Origin: a bacterium | GTDB taxonomy: Bacteria; Patescibacteriota; Gracilibacteria; JAUYGZ01 | Length of the DNA stretch: 13,180 bases | Assembly (NCBI GenBank): GCA_030699855.1 | Contig: JAUYKR010000113.1 | Coordinates: 1-13,180 of the forward strand | Direction of reading: 5' to 3' | Notes under the pieces: generated by a model | Database searches by the model: none | What the model saw: only the letters and a program-made list of their open reading frames with translations | Told to the model about the DNA's origin: nothing | Shown here: positions 5,817 through 12,608 of the stretch, piece by piece | How positions within the stretch are numbered: position 1 is the first letter of the stretch | Layout: each line of letters starts with the position of its first letter | Translations under genes and position numbers: made by a program

Positions 5817-7043
5817 CTAAAGAATCAACGCTTCCGGCGCGAAGAGGAGGAGAGCTCCCAACAAAAGCATGAGCAAGCCGCCGATCAGGTTGCACCATTT
5901 GGAGTATTTGACGGTCAGGCCGATTTTTTCGATACTATAGAGAGCGATCCCAAAGACCAGAAAGTCGTCAAACATGTAAAAGAGGATGTAAAGCCCCATA
6001 TAGAACTGCTTCATGAGCATCGACAACGAGTTGAGATCGAGGATCTTGGTAAAGGCCTGAGGAATGCCGATCGAGCAGGCAAATTCGATGATGTTCACGG
6101 ACAGGGCCAGGCCAACAATGCCCAGGATGGTCAGGAGAGTCATTTCAGCTTCCGCCAAGGCTTTGATCCTTGAACGGGTTTTTTGGCGCTTTTCCGCGCC
6201 CACTACTTGGCAAGTTCCGTCCGAAGTCTTCCATTCGTAGAGGAAAAATAAACCGCCACCGATGGCAACCAGTCCGACGATCGGCGTGACGATGTGATCG
6301 AGGCCGACAAAGTCCCAAGTCGTCATCCACACGGTAAGGATCAGGTAGTACATGACGGCCTCCGCCAAAATAAACAGACCGGCAATCTGCCACATGCGCC
6401 TGCGGTCACCAACCTGGACGAGTACGATCAGGAAGGTGACCAACACCCACATGGCGCAGGGATTGAAGCCGTCGATAAATCCGAGAATGATGGAGAGGGT
6501 GGGGAGAGAATACAGTTTGACATCAATATTGCCGATGAAGGGAATACTGACATAAAGGGGCTCGTAAGTACCAGCTAAACAGGCGGTTGATTCCTCATCG
6601 CAGCTTCCATCCTTTACCTGCTGGACTTTTCCAGAACCGCCAGCGGCCAAAAAGGTAGGAAAAGTATACTGCTGCTTACCCTTCGCCTGATCAACAAGGC
6701 GCTCGATCAATTTTCCCGTGGTCTCGGCCTTATCAAATCCCTGCAAGATGGTGTCACCGATGAGGGTGGTGGGAGTCACTTTTGGTAGCGCTTCAAGTTC
6801 AACTACCTGCTCCCAGAGCTTCCGATGCTCTGCCTGCGCGATGTCATAAAAAACAACCTGAATATCATCTCTGGTGTTTTTAAGCAGATCTAAAAAAACT
6901 TTTTGATCCTGACAGTGCTTGCATTCTTGCCGCTCGAAAACTTCGATACTGACCTTTTGTAAATTCTCAGCTTGGATTTCCGGAGTCAGAAACAAGCTGA
7001 AACCAAGCAAGAGGAGCAAAAACAGGGCTGATTTTTTTAGCAT
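5817..7043 (-). CDS. thioredoxin-like domain fused to CcdA/DsbD-type membrane domain
   Basis: Predicted membrane thiol-disulfide exchanger, 408 aa. A signal peptide (about 1-25, ending Q-A-E) is followed by a thioredoxin/glutaredoxin-like domain (about 30-120) with active site C41-K-H-C44 and a likely cis-proline at T90-P91. A linker holds another cysteine pair, C148 and C155. About six membrane helices follow (roughly 180-210, 217-240, 249-270, 302-330, 345-372, 385-405). These carry the CcdA/DsbD-type cysteines in N195-P-C196 and F321-A-C323, whose relatives pass electrons from cytoplasmic thioredoxin across the membrane. C278 and C384 are additional. In DsbD the thioredoxin domain is C-terminal; here it is N-terminal, so the protein may hand electrons to its own outside domain. 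A TACAAT -10 box lies 21 bases upstream, with no convincing -35 and no Shine-Dalgarno site. Whether it drives reduction, oxidation or cytochrome maturation cannot be told. Confidence 0.85.
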   Translation of the reverse strand: MLKKSALFLLLLLGFSLFLTPEIQAENLQKVSIEVFERQECKHCQDQKVFLDLLKNTRDDIQVVFYDIAQAEHRKLWEQVVELEALPKVTPTTLIGDTILQGFDKAETTGKLIERLVDQAKGKQQYTFPTFLAAGGSGKVQQVKDGSCDEESTACLAGTYEPLYVSIPFIGNIDVKLYSLPTLSIILGFIDGFNPCAMWVLVTFLIVLVQVGDRRRMWQIAGLFILAEAVMYYLILTVWMTTWDFVGLDHIVTPIVGLVAIGGGLFFLYEWKTSDGTCQVVGAEKRQKTRSRIKALAEAEMTLLTILGIVGLALSVNIIEFACSIGIPQAFTKILDLNSLSMLMKQFYMGLYILFYMFDDFLVFGIALYSIEKIGLTVKYSKWCNLIGGLLMLLLGALLLFAPEALIL

Positions 7044-7064
7044 AGATAATGAACGAGCAAAGGC

Positions 7065-7070
7065 ATTGTA
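7065..7070 (-). promoter_or_regulatory. possible -10 box of the Trx-CcdA gene
   Basis: Minus-strand TACAAT (five of six consensus) ends 21 bases before the ATG at 7043, the same distance as at the neighbouring promoters. No acceptable -35 hexamer is found 15-19 bases upstream, so the gene may instead be read through from the PH-domain gene 60 bases upstream. Confidence 0.25.
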
Positions 7071-7103
7071 GCGTAAATCTGGCTCACGCGACTATGACGA
7101 ATG

Positions 7104-7637
7104 TCACTTCCCGTTCTTCTCCTGTAACTTCTGATCGCGAATATCTCCAACCAGGTTGGTGATACCACCAGGATTGGGAATATGATAAATGATGATGGGC
7201 TCAGGGCTTGCGGCCAGATTGATTACCATCTCTCCGTAGTTGAGAAGATTTTCAAAAAATCCGTGTTTTCTTTTTTCGATTTCATGAACCTCATCGAGGT
7301 TTATAAAGATGGTGTCGTCCTCGATGAATGGCGTATTTCTGAAGTCGATGACTTTCTTATTCGTCACCACCAGGGTCGAGATTTCCCAGTTAAGGAGACG
7401 AATGAGAAACAAGTGGTTCACCACCAACAGCAAGAGGGCCGCAAATAAGAGAAGAAGTGCGCTGGCGGTTGTTGACACTTCGAAAAGGAGATCCGAGCAA
7501 ATCCAGAGAAAGGCGAATATTCCCCAGCCGCTGACGAAGGTAAGAAATGGTCGCACCAAAATAACCCAGTGGTCGTTGATGCTGACAATCACTTCCTCTA
7601 CCCCACTCTCTACTTGATAGGACTTAACATCATTCAT
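7104..7637 (-). CDS. membrane protein with bacterial PH (bPH2/YdbS-like) domain
   Basis: 177 aa. Two membrane helices (about 28-50 and 57-80) are followed by a short beta-rich domain. Its pattern, W-E-I-S-T-L-V-V-T-N-K-K-V-I-D-F near 84-99, an I-N-L-D-E-V-H-E-I strand near 112-120, F-F-E-N-L-L-N-Y-G near 127-135 and Y-H-I-P-N-P near 151-156, fits the bacterial PH-like (DUF304) family. The PH-like domain should face the cytoplasm next to the membrane; the function of this family is poorly defined and no ligand can be named. The ATG shares one base with the TGA of the upstream small membrane gene (TGATG), so the two are probably translated together and may form a complex. Confidence 0.75.
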   Translation of the reverse strand: MNDVKSYQVESGVEEVIVSINDHWVILVRPFLTFVSGWGIFAFLWICSDLLFEVSTTASALLLLFAALLLLVVNHLFLIRLLNWEISTLVVTNKKVIDFRNTPFIEDDTIFINLDEVHEIEKRKHGFFENLLNYGEMVINLAASPEPIIIYHIPNPGGITNLVGDIRDQKLQEKNGK

Positions 7638-7867
7638 CAGTGACCGGAAAAAAGATAGAAGCTATAAACTGCCAACAACAAAACAAGTACCAGGTAGCTA
7701 ATCCGAAGTGTTTTCAGCCTCTTGGTACTTACCATTGCTTTGTGTTCACTTCCCAAAATGCGAATATGGCTTTGCTCCAGGTGACTGATGTTCCTGTCGA
7801 TAAGATAAAACACCAGCAGTGAGCCCGCGTTGATGAGAACCAAAAGTAAGACGATCCAAGAAGCCAT
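7637..7867 (-). CDS. small two-helix membrane protein, unknown function
   Basis: 76 aa with a hydrophobic helix at each end (about 4-22 and 56-74) and a charged loop between (24-53, rich in H, K, R, E), so both termini are on the same side of the membrane. I do not recognise a family. Evidence that it is real: it has a good promoter and its stop overlaps the start of the PH-domain gene by one base. No clear Shine-Dalgarno site precedes it. It may be a partner or assembly factor for the PH-domain protein. Confidence 0.65.
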   Translation of the reverse strand: MASWIVLLLVLINAGSLLVFYLIDRNISHLEQSHIRILGSEHKAMVSTKRLKTLRISYLVLVLLLAVYSFYLFSGH

Positions 7868-7887
7868 CTGGAAAGAAAGGGGCTAGG

Positions 7888-7919
7888 AAAGGCAAGTATA
7901 CTCCTAAGACCTTGCCTTT
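7888..7919. repeat. 9-bp inverted repeat around the promoter at the aldolase 3' end
   Basis: AAAGGCAAG (7888-7896) and CTTGCCTTT (7911-7919) are perfect inverted copies with a 14-base centre that contains the aldolase-family gene's stop codon (7904-7906). In RNA this could be the terminator-like hairpin of the his/aldolase transcript, though only a short T stretch follows. In DNA the arms bracket the core promoter of the next gene, as an operator might. Confidence 0.42.
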
Positions 7920-7923
7920 TCAA
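7895..7923 (-). promoter_or_regulatory. promoter of the small membrane protein / PH-domain pair
   Basis: Minus strand: TTGAAA (7918-7923), a 17-base spacer, TATACT (7895-7900); both boxes match five of six consensus bases at ideal spacing. Transcription would start near 7888, about 20 bases before ATG 7867. It overlaps the end of the aldolase-family gene, marking a new transcription unit there. Confidence 0.52.
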
Positions 7924-8815
7924 ACACCTGAATGCAGTGCTCGTAATTGGCCGCAATTTCCTGAATAGCCCGCTCTTGAGCAATTTCTCCCCGATGAAGT
8001 TTTTCGATGGAATCGGAAAAAACCGTACGTCCGACGGCGAAACCATTGACCCCTTTGGATTTGGCTCCGGCCCTCAACCAGTGTTCGACTTTTGGCATAG
8101 TAGCTCCCCGGCCAAGAATCACGATCTGAACCCCCTGTTTGCCGCCATTAAAGGCGGCCTCTGAGCAGACATCCATGGCCTCTTTGGTTTCCGTTCCCTC
8201 GATCTTCCACACATCAGGCTTGACGCCAACGGCATACATCTCCGCCACCGCCTCAGCGAATCGTTTGGGACGAAGTTCAGCATCAAAGCGGTCTTTACTT
8301 CCATCAACGGCTTCGAGATCACCGGGAGAAGGCTGGATCAGCGGTTCGATCAAAAATCCAATACCGTTGTCGGCACAAAAATCATTGAGCAGCTTCAGGC
8401 GAGAGTTTTGAGTGGAGTTATCATCCCCCATCACCACCCGAACCAGAGCCTTGGCGTAGCTGGGATGGACATCGAGCAGGTGTTGCTGCCAATCCTCGTA
8501 CTGAAAATCAAAGATGTCCTGGCCTGATTTTTCGATGGTGAGCATATTGCGAAGACCAAGCTGCTTGGTCTCTTGGTGGATATCCAGTCCGTATTGTTCA
8601 TCGACGAGCACGGCCAGGTCGGCGTATCCCCGCTTGCCTCCGATAACTTTGATAGCCTCAAAAATAACCCGCTTATAATTCTTTATTATCCCGTGCTGCT
8701 CGTCGGAAAGCTCAGCAACACCCGGGAAAAGCATTTTTTGGAAGGAGCCGCGATGGTCAAAGGGAAGGACGTAGAGAGCAGGCATAGGCATGAGAAAAGG
8801 CTGTAATGACTCCAT
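7904..8815 (-). CDS. DUF2090 (IolC C-terminal-like) class I aldolase-family protein
   Basis: 303 aa, the whole length matching the DUF2090 family. This domain forms the C-terminal part of some IolC proteins and is related to aldolases acting on 2-deoxy-5-keto-gluconate 6-phosphate. Visible motifs are the opening L14-Y-V-L-P-F-D-H-R-G-S-F, V71-D-E-Q-Y-G, E157-P-L-I-Q-P, P200-D-V-W-K-I-E-G207 and G258-F-A-V-G-R-T264. K204 in W-K-I-E-G sits where a Schiff-base lysine of a class I (beta/alpha)8 aldolase would be expected, but its catalytic role is inference. No kinase domain is attached and no other inositol genes are in view, so its substrate may not be the inositol intermediate. It starts 22 bases after hisIE without a Shine-Dalgarno site or visible promoter, so it probably shares the his transcript. 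Confidence 0.8.
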   Translation of the reverse strand: MESLQPFLMPMPALYVLPFDHRGSFQKMLFPGVAELSDEQHGIIKNYKRVIFEAIKVIGGKRGYADLAVLVDEQYGLDIHQETKQLGLRNMLTIEKSGQDIFDFQYEDWQQHLLDVHPSYAKALVRVVMGDDNSTQNSRLKLLNDFCADNGIGFLIEPLIQPSPGDLEAVDGSKDRFDAELRPKRFAEAVAEMYAVGVKPDVWKIEGTETKEAMDVCSEAAFNGGKQGVQIVILGRGATMPKVEHWLRAGAKSKGVNGFAVGRTVFSDSIEKLHRGEIAQERAIQEIAANYEHCIQVFEKARS

Positions 8816-8837
8816 AGTAAAAGAATCTTTTTGCTTT

Positions 8838-9449
8838 TCAAGCTTTACCCTTCATTCTCCGCTTTTTCATTTCTGCCAGAACTGAACTCCAGCTGATGTC
8901 GCGCTGAACAAGGAGAACAAACAGGTGGTAGAGCAAATCCACCGCCTCTTCGGTAAGTCTGATTTTCGTCTCCGATCTGGCGGCCCGGACCACTTCTTCG
9001 GACTCCTCTTCCACTTTTCCACAAATTTTTTCCAAGCCGTCCTGGAAGAGCGAAGTGGTATAGGAACCGGAAGACAATGCGCTTTTTCTGCCTGAGATCA
9101 CCTGAAACAAATCTGCACAGCCATCCTTTTCCGCTTCTCCGAAGCAACTGACGTCGCCGCTGTGACAGGTCGGCCCCTTGGGACGGACAAGAATGAGCAA
9201 GGAATCATTATCACAATCCATTTTTACATCAAGCACGATCAGCTCGTTTCCGCTTTCCTCCCCCTTCATCCACAGGCGATCTTTGCTGCGGCTAAAAAAA
9301 CAGACTTTTTTCGTTTCCATGGTCTTCTCAAGCGATTCCTCATTCATAAACCCCAACATCAGCACCTGCTTGGTGACGCTGTCCTGGATAACGGCCGGAA
9401 TCAGACCACTCCCTTTTTTAAAATCGAGCTGGTTGGAAAAATTTTTCAT
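8838..9449 (-). CDS. hisI: bifunctional phosphoribosyl-AMP cyclohydrolase / phosphoribosyl-ATP pyrophosphatase
   Basis: HisIE, 203 aa, steps two and three of histidine synthesis: the HisE domain removes pyrophosphate from phosphoribosyl-ATP and the HisI domain opens the purine ring of phosphoribosyl-AMP. The HisI part (about 1-115) shows F52-S-R-S-K-D-R-L-W, the metal-binding D78-C-D-N-D82, G92-P-T-C-H96 and S101-C102-F. The HisE part (about 125-198) is helical, with E147-E-E-S-E-E152 and T166-E-E-A-V-D-L-L carrying the metal-binding acids. The fused form and length are usual for the family. Its ATG overlaps the hisF stop by four bases (ATGA). The fourth residue of the D-C-D-x-D motif is N rather than the common G. 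Confidence 0.95.
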   Translation of the reverse strand: MKNFSNQLDFKKGSGLIPAVIQDSVTKQVLMLGFMNEESLEKTMETKKVCFFSRSKDRLWMKGEESGNELIVLDVKMDCDNDSLLILVRPKGPTCHSGDVSCFGEAEKDGCADLFQVISGRKSALSSGSYTTSLFQDGLEKICGKVEEESEEVVRAARSETKIRLTEEAVDLLYHLFVLLVQRDISWSSVLAEMKKRRMKGKA

Positions 9450-10204
9450 AATCGGATTAAAATATTTTGAGAAGATAAGTATTGTTTAAGTTCCAGGATG
9501 CTGAGTTCGCGAGAGTGAAACAGGCTGGCCGCCAACACAGCGTCGGCTTGCCCTTCCCGCAGGGCTTCCAGAAAGTGCTCTTTGCTTCCCGCTCCGCTGG
9601 AAGCAATGACAGGTATGTCCACAAGATCATTGATGGCCCTGAGGAGCTCAAGGTCATAGCCGGTCCTGGTCCCATCTCGGTCGATGGAGTTAATCAGAAG
9701 CTCACCGGCACCTAATTCCTCCATGTGAAAACAGAAGCGAAGAGCATCCATACCGGTGTCCTCCCTACCCCCATTGGTGTAGACAGTCCAGGCCTCCGGC
9801 CCGGTCCTTTTTGCGTCCACCGAAATGACGATAGCCTGTGAGCCGAACTCAGCGGCGGCTTCGGAGATAAGAGATGGATTTGCCACCGCCGCCGTTCCGA
9901 TCGAAACCTTGTCGGCGCCGGCCAACAGTACAGCTCTGATGTCTTCGACTGAGGAAATCCCACCACCGACGGTAAAGGGTATGCTGATTACTTTTCCAAC
10001 CCGACTGACCAAATCAACCAGGGTTTTGCGCTTTTCGACCGTGGCGGTGATGTCGAGGAAACAAAGCTCGTCGGCTCCCTGCTCGGCGTAGAGTTGGGCC
10101 AGATCAACAGCGTCGCCGACATCCCGAAGCAGGGTGAAGTGGGTTCCTTTGACGACTCGCCCATTGGCAACGTCCAGACACGGTATGATGCGTTTGGTCA
10201 GCAT
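9446..10204 (-). CDS. hisF: imidazole glycerol phosphate synthase, cyclase subunit
   Basis: HisF, 252 aa, a (beta/alpha)8 barrel that uses ammonia from HisH to convert PRFAR into imidazole glycerol phosphate and AICAR. The two catalytic aspartates sit at the same numbers as in the Thermotoga enzyme: D11 in P8-C-L-D11-V and D130 in S128-V-D130. Phosphate-binding loops are visible at V79-G-G-G82, I102-G-T104, D177-G-T179 and S202-S-G-A205. Length is normal. The gene starts seven bases inside the end of hisA and ends in an ATGA overlap with hisIE. HisF and HisH form the working dimer. Confidence 0.97.
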   Translation of the reverse strand: MLTKRIIPCLDVANGRVVKGTHFTLLRDVGDAVDLAQLYAEQGADELCFLDITATVEKRKTLVDLVSRVGKVISIPFTVGGGISSVEDIRAVLLAGADKVSIGTAAVANPSLISEAAAEFGSQAIVISVDAKRTGPEAWTVYTNGGREDTGMDALRFCFHMEELGAGELLINSIDRDGTRTGYDLELLRAINDLVDIPVIASSGAGSKEHFLEALREGQADAVLAASLFHSRELSILELKQYLSSQNILIRL

Positions 10205-10905
10205 AATTGTTGAAGATTAATTTTTCCTTCGTAGATGGCCTTTCCGATAATCACCCCCGCGACCCCGATCTCTTCGAGCTTCCTCACGTCTTCTGGGCAG
10301 GACACTCCACCGCTGGCGACTATGTTGAGCTGGGGGTAGGTCTGAACCAGATATTCATACTGCTCGAAGTTGGGTGAGCTGAGCGTTCCATCACGGCTGA
10401 TGTCGGTGGAGGTGATCGTACGGACACCAGCCTGGGCCAGTCCTTGAAGAAGCTCATCAACCGTGACCGAGCTCCCCTCACGCCATCCAGACACTCTTGG
10501 AATACCATTGAGAACATCAATTCCGACAATAATTTTCTCTGATCCAAATTGCCGTAGAAAACCCTTCAGCAGTTCTGGATTCTCCACTGCCAGTGAGCCA
10601 ATCACGACCTGAGAAACTCCAAGATTAAACAAGTTTTGAATATTTTCGACTGTCCGAATGCCTCCGCCAACCTCAACCGGAATTGAAACCGAACGGCAAA
10701 CGTCGGCAATCGTTTCGACGTTGATCAGACGACAGGCCCTTGCGCCGTTGAGATCGACAAAGTGGATTTTATCAGCTCCACAGGATTCAAAATATTTCGC
10801 CATCTCAACCGGAGTTTTTGAATAGGTCGTTTGCCTGTCGTAATCGCCCTTGAGCAGGCGAACGCATTGGCCGTCGATAATGTCGATCGCAGGGATAATA
10901 AGCAT
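10198..10905 (-). CDS. hisA: ProFAR isomerase
   Basis: HisA, 235 aa, the (beta/alpha)8 isomerase that opens the ribose of ProFAR by an Amadori rearrangement to give PRFAR, the substrate of HisHF. The catalytic aspartates are D8 (P5-A-I-D8) and D130 (G128-I-D130). The phosphate-binding segments are V79-G-G-G-I-R84, I102-G-S104, D172-G-T174 and A197-S-G-G200. It is clearly related to the neighbouring HisF by the known half-barrel duplication. It starts one base after the hisH stop and overlaps hisF by seven bases. Confidence 0.97.
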   Translation of the reverse strand: MLIIPAIDIIDGQCVRLLKGDYDRQTTYSKTPVEMAKYFESCGADKIHFVDLNGARACRLINVETIADVCRSVSIPVEVGGGIRTVENIQNLFNLGVSQVVIGSLAVENPELLKGFLRQFGSEKIIVGIDVLNGIPRVSGWREGSSVTVDELLQGLAQAGVRTITSTDISRDGTLSSPNFEQYEYLVQTYPQLNIVASGGVSCPEDVRKLEEIGVAGVIIGKAIYEGKINLQQLC

Positions 10906-10906
10906 G

Positions 10907-11488
10907 TCACAAAGCTAAAAAGTTTTTGAGAAGTTGCAGGCCGGCTTCACCTGATTTTTCCGGATGGAACTGAACGCCGGAGAAGTTCTTATGTTGGCAG
11001 GCGGCCGTGAAAGGCCCGCCATATTCGGCCTTGGCAATGGATTGATCACCGAGCGGAGCGGCGTAGGAATGGACAAAGTAGAAGTATTCCTCGTTGAGCC
11101 CCCGGAAAAGCGGATTATCATTTCGAGCAGTTACCGAGTTCCATCCCATCTGCGGCACCTTGAGATCAGGATCAGAAAACCTCATCAATTTGCCGGAAAC
11201 AATTCCCAAGCCCTCGGTTTCTCCTTCTTCGGACCAGTCGTAGAGCAACTGCATACCCACGCAAATGCCGAGAAAAGGCTGAGTGAGCGATCGAATACAA
11301 TCGATCAGGCCTTTCTTTTCCAAGCTTCTTCTGGCCTGGGCCATGTGCCCCTGTCCGGGGAAGAAAACTTTATCAGCCTTCCGTATGACACTCTCGTCGT
11401 CACTCACCTGGAAGGAGGTTTTAAGTTTTTCCAGCGCGTTACACAGCGAGGTGATGTTTCCAGCGTCATAGTCAACAATGATATTCAT
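10907..11488 (-). CDS. hisH: imidazole glycerol phosphate synthase, glutaminase subunit
   Basis: HisH, 193 aa, a class I glutamine amidotransferase that releases ammonia from glutamine and channels it into HisF. The catalytic triad is visible: C76 in G74-I-C-V-G-M-Q80, and H175 and E177 in Q173-F-H-P-E-K-S. The oxyanion-strand motif reads P44-G-Q-G47 where many family members have PGVG; PGQG is, to my memory, known in other bacteria. It is one of the few genes here with a good Shine-Dalgarno site (AAAGGA, seven bases before ATG), even though its ATG overlaps the hisB stop by four bases. Confidence 0.97.
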   Translation of the reverse strand: MNIIVDYDAGNITSLCNALEKLKTSFQVSDDESVIRKADKVFFPGQGHMAQARRSLEKKGLIDCIRSLTQPFLGICVGMQLLYDWSEEGETEGLGIVSGKLMRFSDPDLKVPQMGWNSVTARNDNPLFRGLNEEYFYFVHSYAAPLGDQSIAKAEYGGPFTAACQHKNFSGVQFHPEKSGEAGLQLLKNFLAL

Positions 11489-12114
11489 AATTTTCCTTTA
11501 GTGGTTGGAAGTTGGTCGAGATTGCGCTGATCATAACCGACTGCCATGCGCAAACTCCGTCCGAAGCTTTTAAACATAGCCTCTACCCTGTGATGTTCGT
11601 TCTCACCAGGGTTCAGAAATTGGAAGTGGAGGTTCATTTTGGCGTTCTCGACCAGAGATTTGAAAAAGTGCTTAACCATCTCGGTGGGAAAGTCGTTCAC
11701 CTGCGAACGAACCGGCTCATAATTGCTTTGGAAAACGTATTCCTGCGTCGGCTGATAATTGGTTTCAAAACTCATGCGACCGGAAAGATCGAGAGCGGTA
11801 GCGATCAGGACTTCGTCCATAGGCAGCAAAAAGAATCCGTAGCGATTGATACCCTTTTTGTCTCCAGCCGCCTCGGAGATAGCCTGGCCAAGCGCAATAC
11901 CAACATCCTCGATGGTGTGATGATCGTCGAACTGAATATCGCCTTTAGCGCTCAGCTTGAGGTCGAAAGAACCGTGTCTGGAAAAGAGCTCCAGCATGTG
12001 ATTAAGGAAACCAACCGGAGTATCGATCTGATACTGGCCGGAACCATCGAGATTGATCTCTAGCGAGATCTGGGTCTCGCTGGTGTTACGAGTGAGAGTG
12101 GCGGTGCGATTCAT
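11485..12114 (-). CDS. hisB: imidazoleglycerol-phosphate dehydratase (monofunctional)
   Basis: HisB dehydratase, 209 aa, removes water from imidazole glycerol phosphate to give imidazole acetol phosphate. Manganese-binding motifs of the duplicated fold are clear: F36-L-N-H39-M, D63-D-H-H66-T-I-E69-D and N172-E-H-H175-R-V-E178. The C-terminus L202-P-T-T-K-G-K-L resembles the usual L-P-S-T-K-G end. In E. coli this domain is fused behind a phosphatase; here the phosphatase is a separate gene just upstream, overlapping by four bases (ATGA). The next gene, hisH, overlaps its stop in the same way. Confidence 0.96.
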   Translation of the reverse strand: MNRTATLTRNTSETQISLEINLDGSGQYQIDTPVGFLNHMLELFSRHGSFDLKLSAKGDIQFDDHHTIEDVGIALGQAISEAAGDKKGINRYGFFLLPMDEVLIATALDLSGRMSFETNYQPTQEYVFQSNYEPVRSQVNDFPTEMVKHFFKSLVENAKMNLHFQFLNPGENEHHRVEAMFKSFGRSLRMAVGYDQRNLDQLPTTKGKL

Positions 12115-12608
12115 GTGAATGAATGAAGAATAAGGGAAGCTATGTTCGACCAGGTATTGCCTGGTCCGATGGTGATACCTTCACAACCGATATTTTTTGC
12201 CAGCTGCATATCGGTTCCACGGTCTCCGATCATATAAGATCGGGTGAGATCAAGGTCAGGGTTTTTGTCCAAATATTGCCTGAGCTCTGGGCTGATTTTT
12301 GGCTTCCGACAGATACAATTATCATTGGGAAAGTGCGGACAGATACATTCGCGCTCGAATTCGACTCCCTCGGCTCGAAACAGTCTGAGCATTTCCTGGT
12401 GTGGAACGCTAAAGCTTGGTTCGGGAAAACTTGGTGTACCCAGCCCATCCTGGTTACTGACCAAAACAAAGGTAAAAAACTCTTTGAGCCGCTTGAGTGC
12501 CTCGAGAACTCCCGGCATCAAATCGAGCTTGTCGAGTGAATCCACCTGTTCATCAGAAGGCTCAACGATTAGACATCCGTCGCGATCGAGAAAGAGTACC
12601 CTTTTCAT
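12111..12608 (-). CDS. hisN: HAD-type histidinol-phosphatase (HisB N-terminal-like)
   Basis: 165 aa, equivalent to the N-terminal half of E. coli HisB, which hydrolyses histidinol phosphate to histidinol. HAD motifs are the nucleophile D8-x-D10-G, S51-N-Q-D-G-L-G57, K102 in R101-K-P-K104, and G128-D-R-G-T-D133. The zinc site C90-P-H92 ... C98-I-C100 and the F-P-E-P-S-F segment (61-66) distinguish it from GmhB-like phosphatases and match HisB. The product ends where the E. coli linker to the dehydratase would begin. Four-base overlaps tie it to hisC upstream and hisB downstream. I use hisN as a label for the phosphatase; some databases would call it hisB-N. Confidence 0.92.
   Translation of the reverse strand: MKRVLFLDRDGCLIVEPSDEQVDSLDKLDLMPGVLEALKRLKEFFTFVLVSNQDGLGTPSFPEPSFSVPHQEMLRLFRAEGVEFERECICPHFPNDNCICRKPKISPELRQYLDKNPDLDLTRSYMIGDRGTDMQLAKNIGCEGITIGPGNTWSNIASLILHSFT

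Noticed and set aside
5629..5898. 89-aa minus-strand open frame across the tRNA
   Set aside because: It is the antisense of tRNA-Gly; the R-I-A-G-V-E-P-A-S-type peptide is a well-known artefact of frames over tRNA genes. It also overlaps the end of the Trx-CcdA gene.
10964..12063. Plus-strand open frames of 188 and 183 codons opposite hisH and hisB
   Set aside because: The minus-strand proteins carry complete catalytic motifs. The antisense frames show no recognisable domain and no convincing start signals.
12359..12368. Ten-base match to the tRNA T-loop region (TTCGACTCCC) as a possible attachment-site duplicate
   Set aside because: Only ten bases, inside the conserved coding sequence of the phosphatase gene; best explained by chance.
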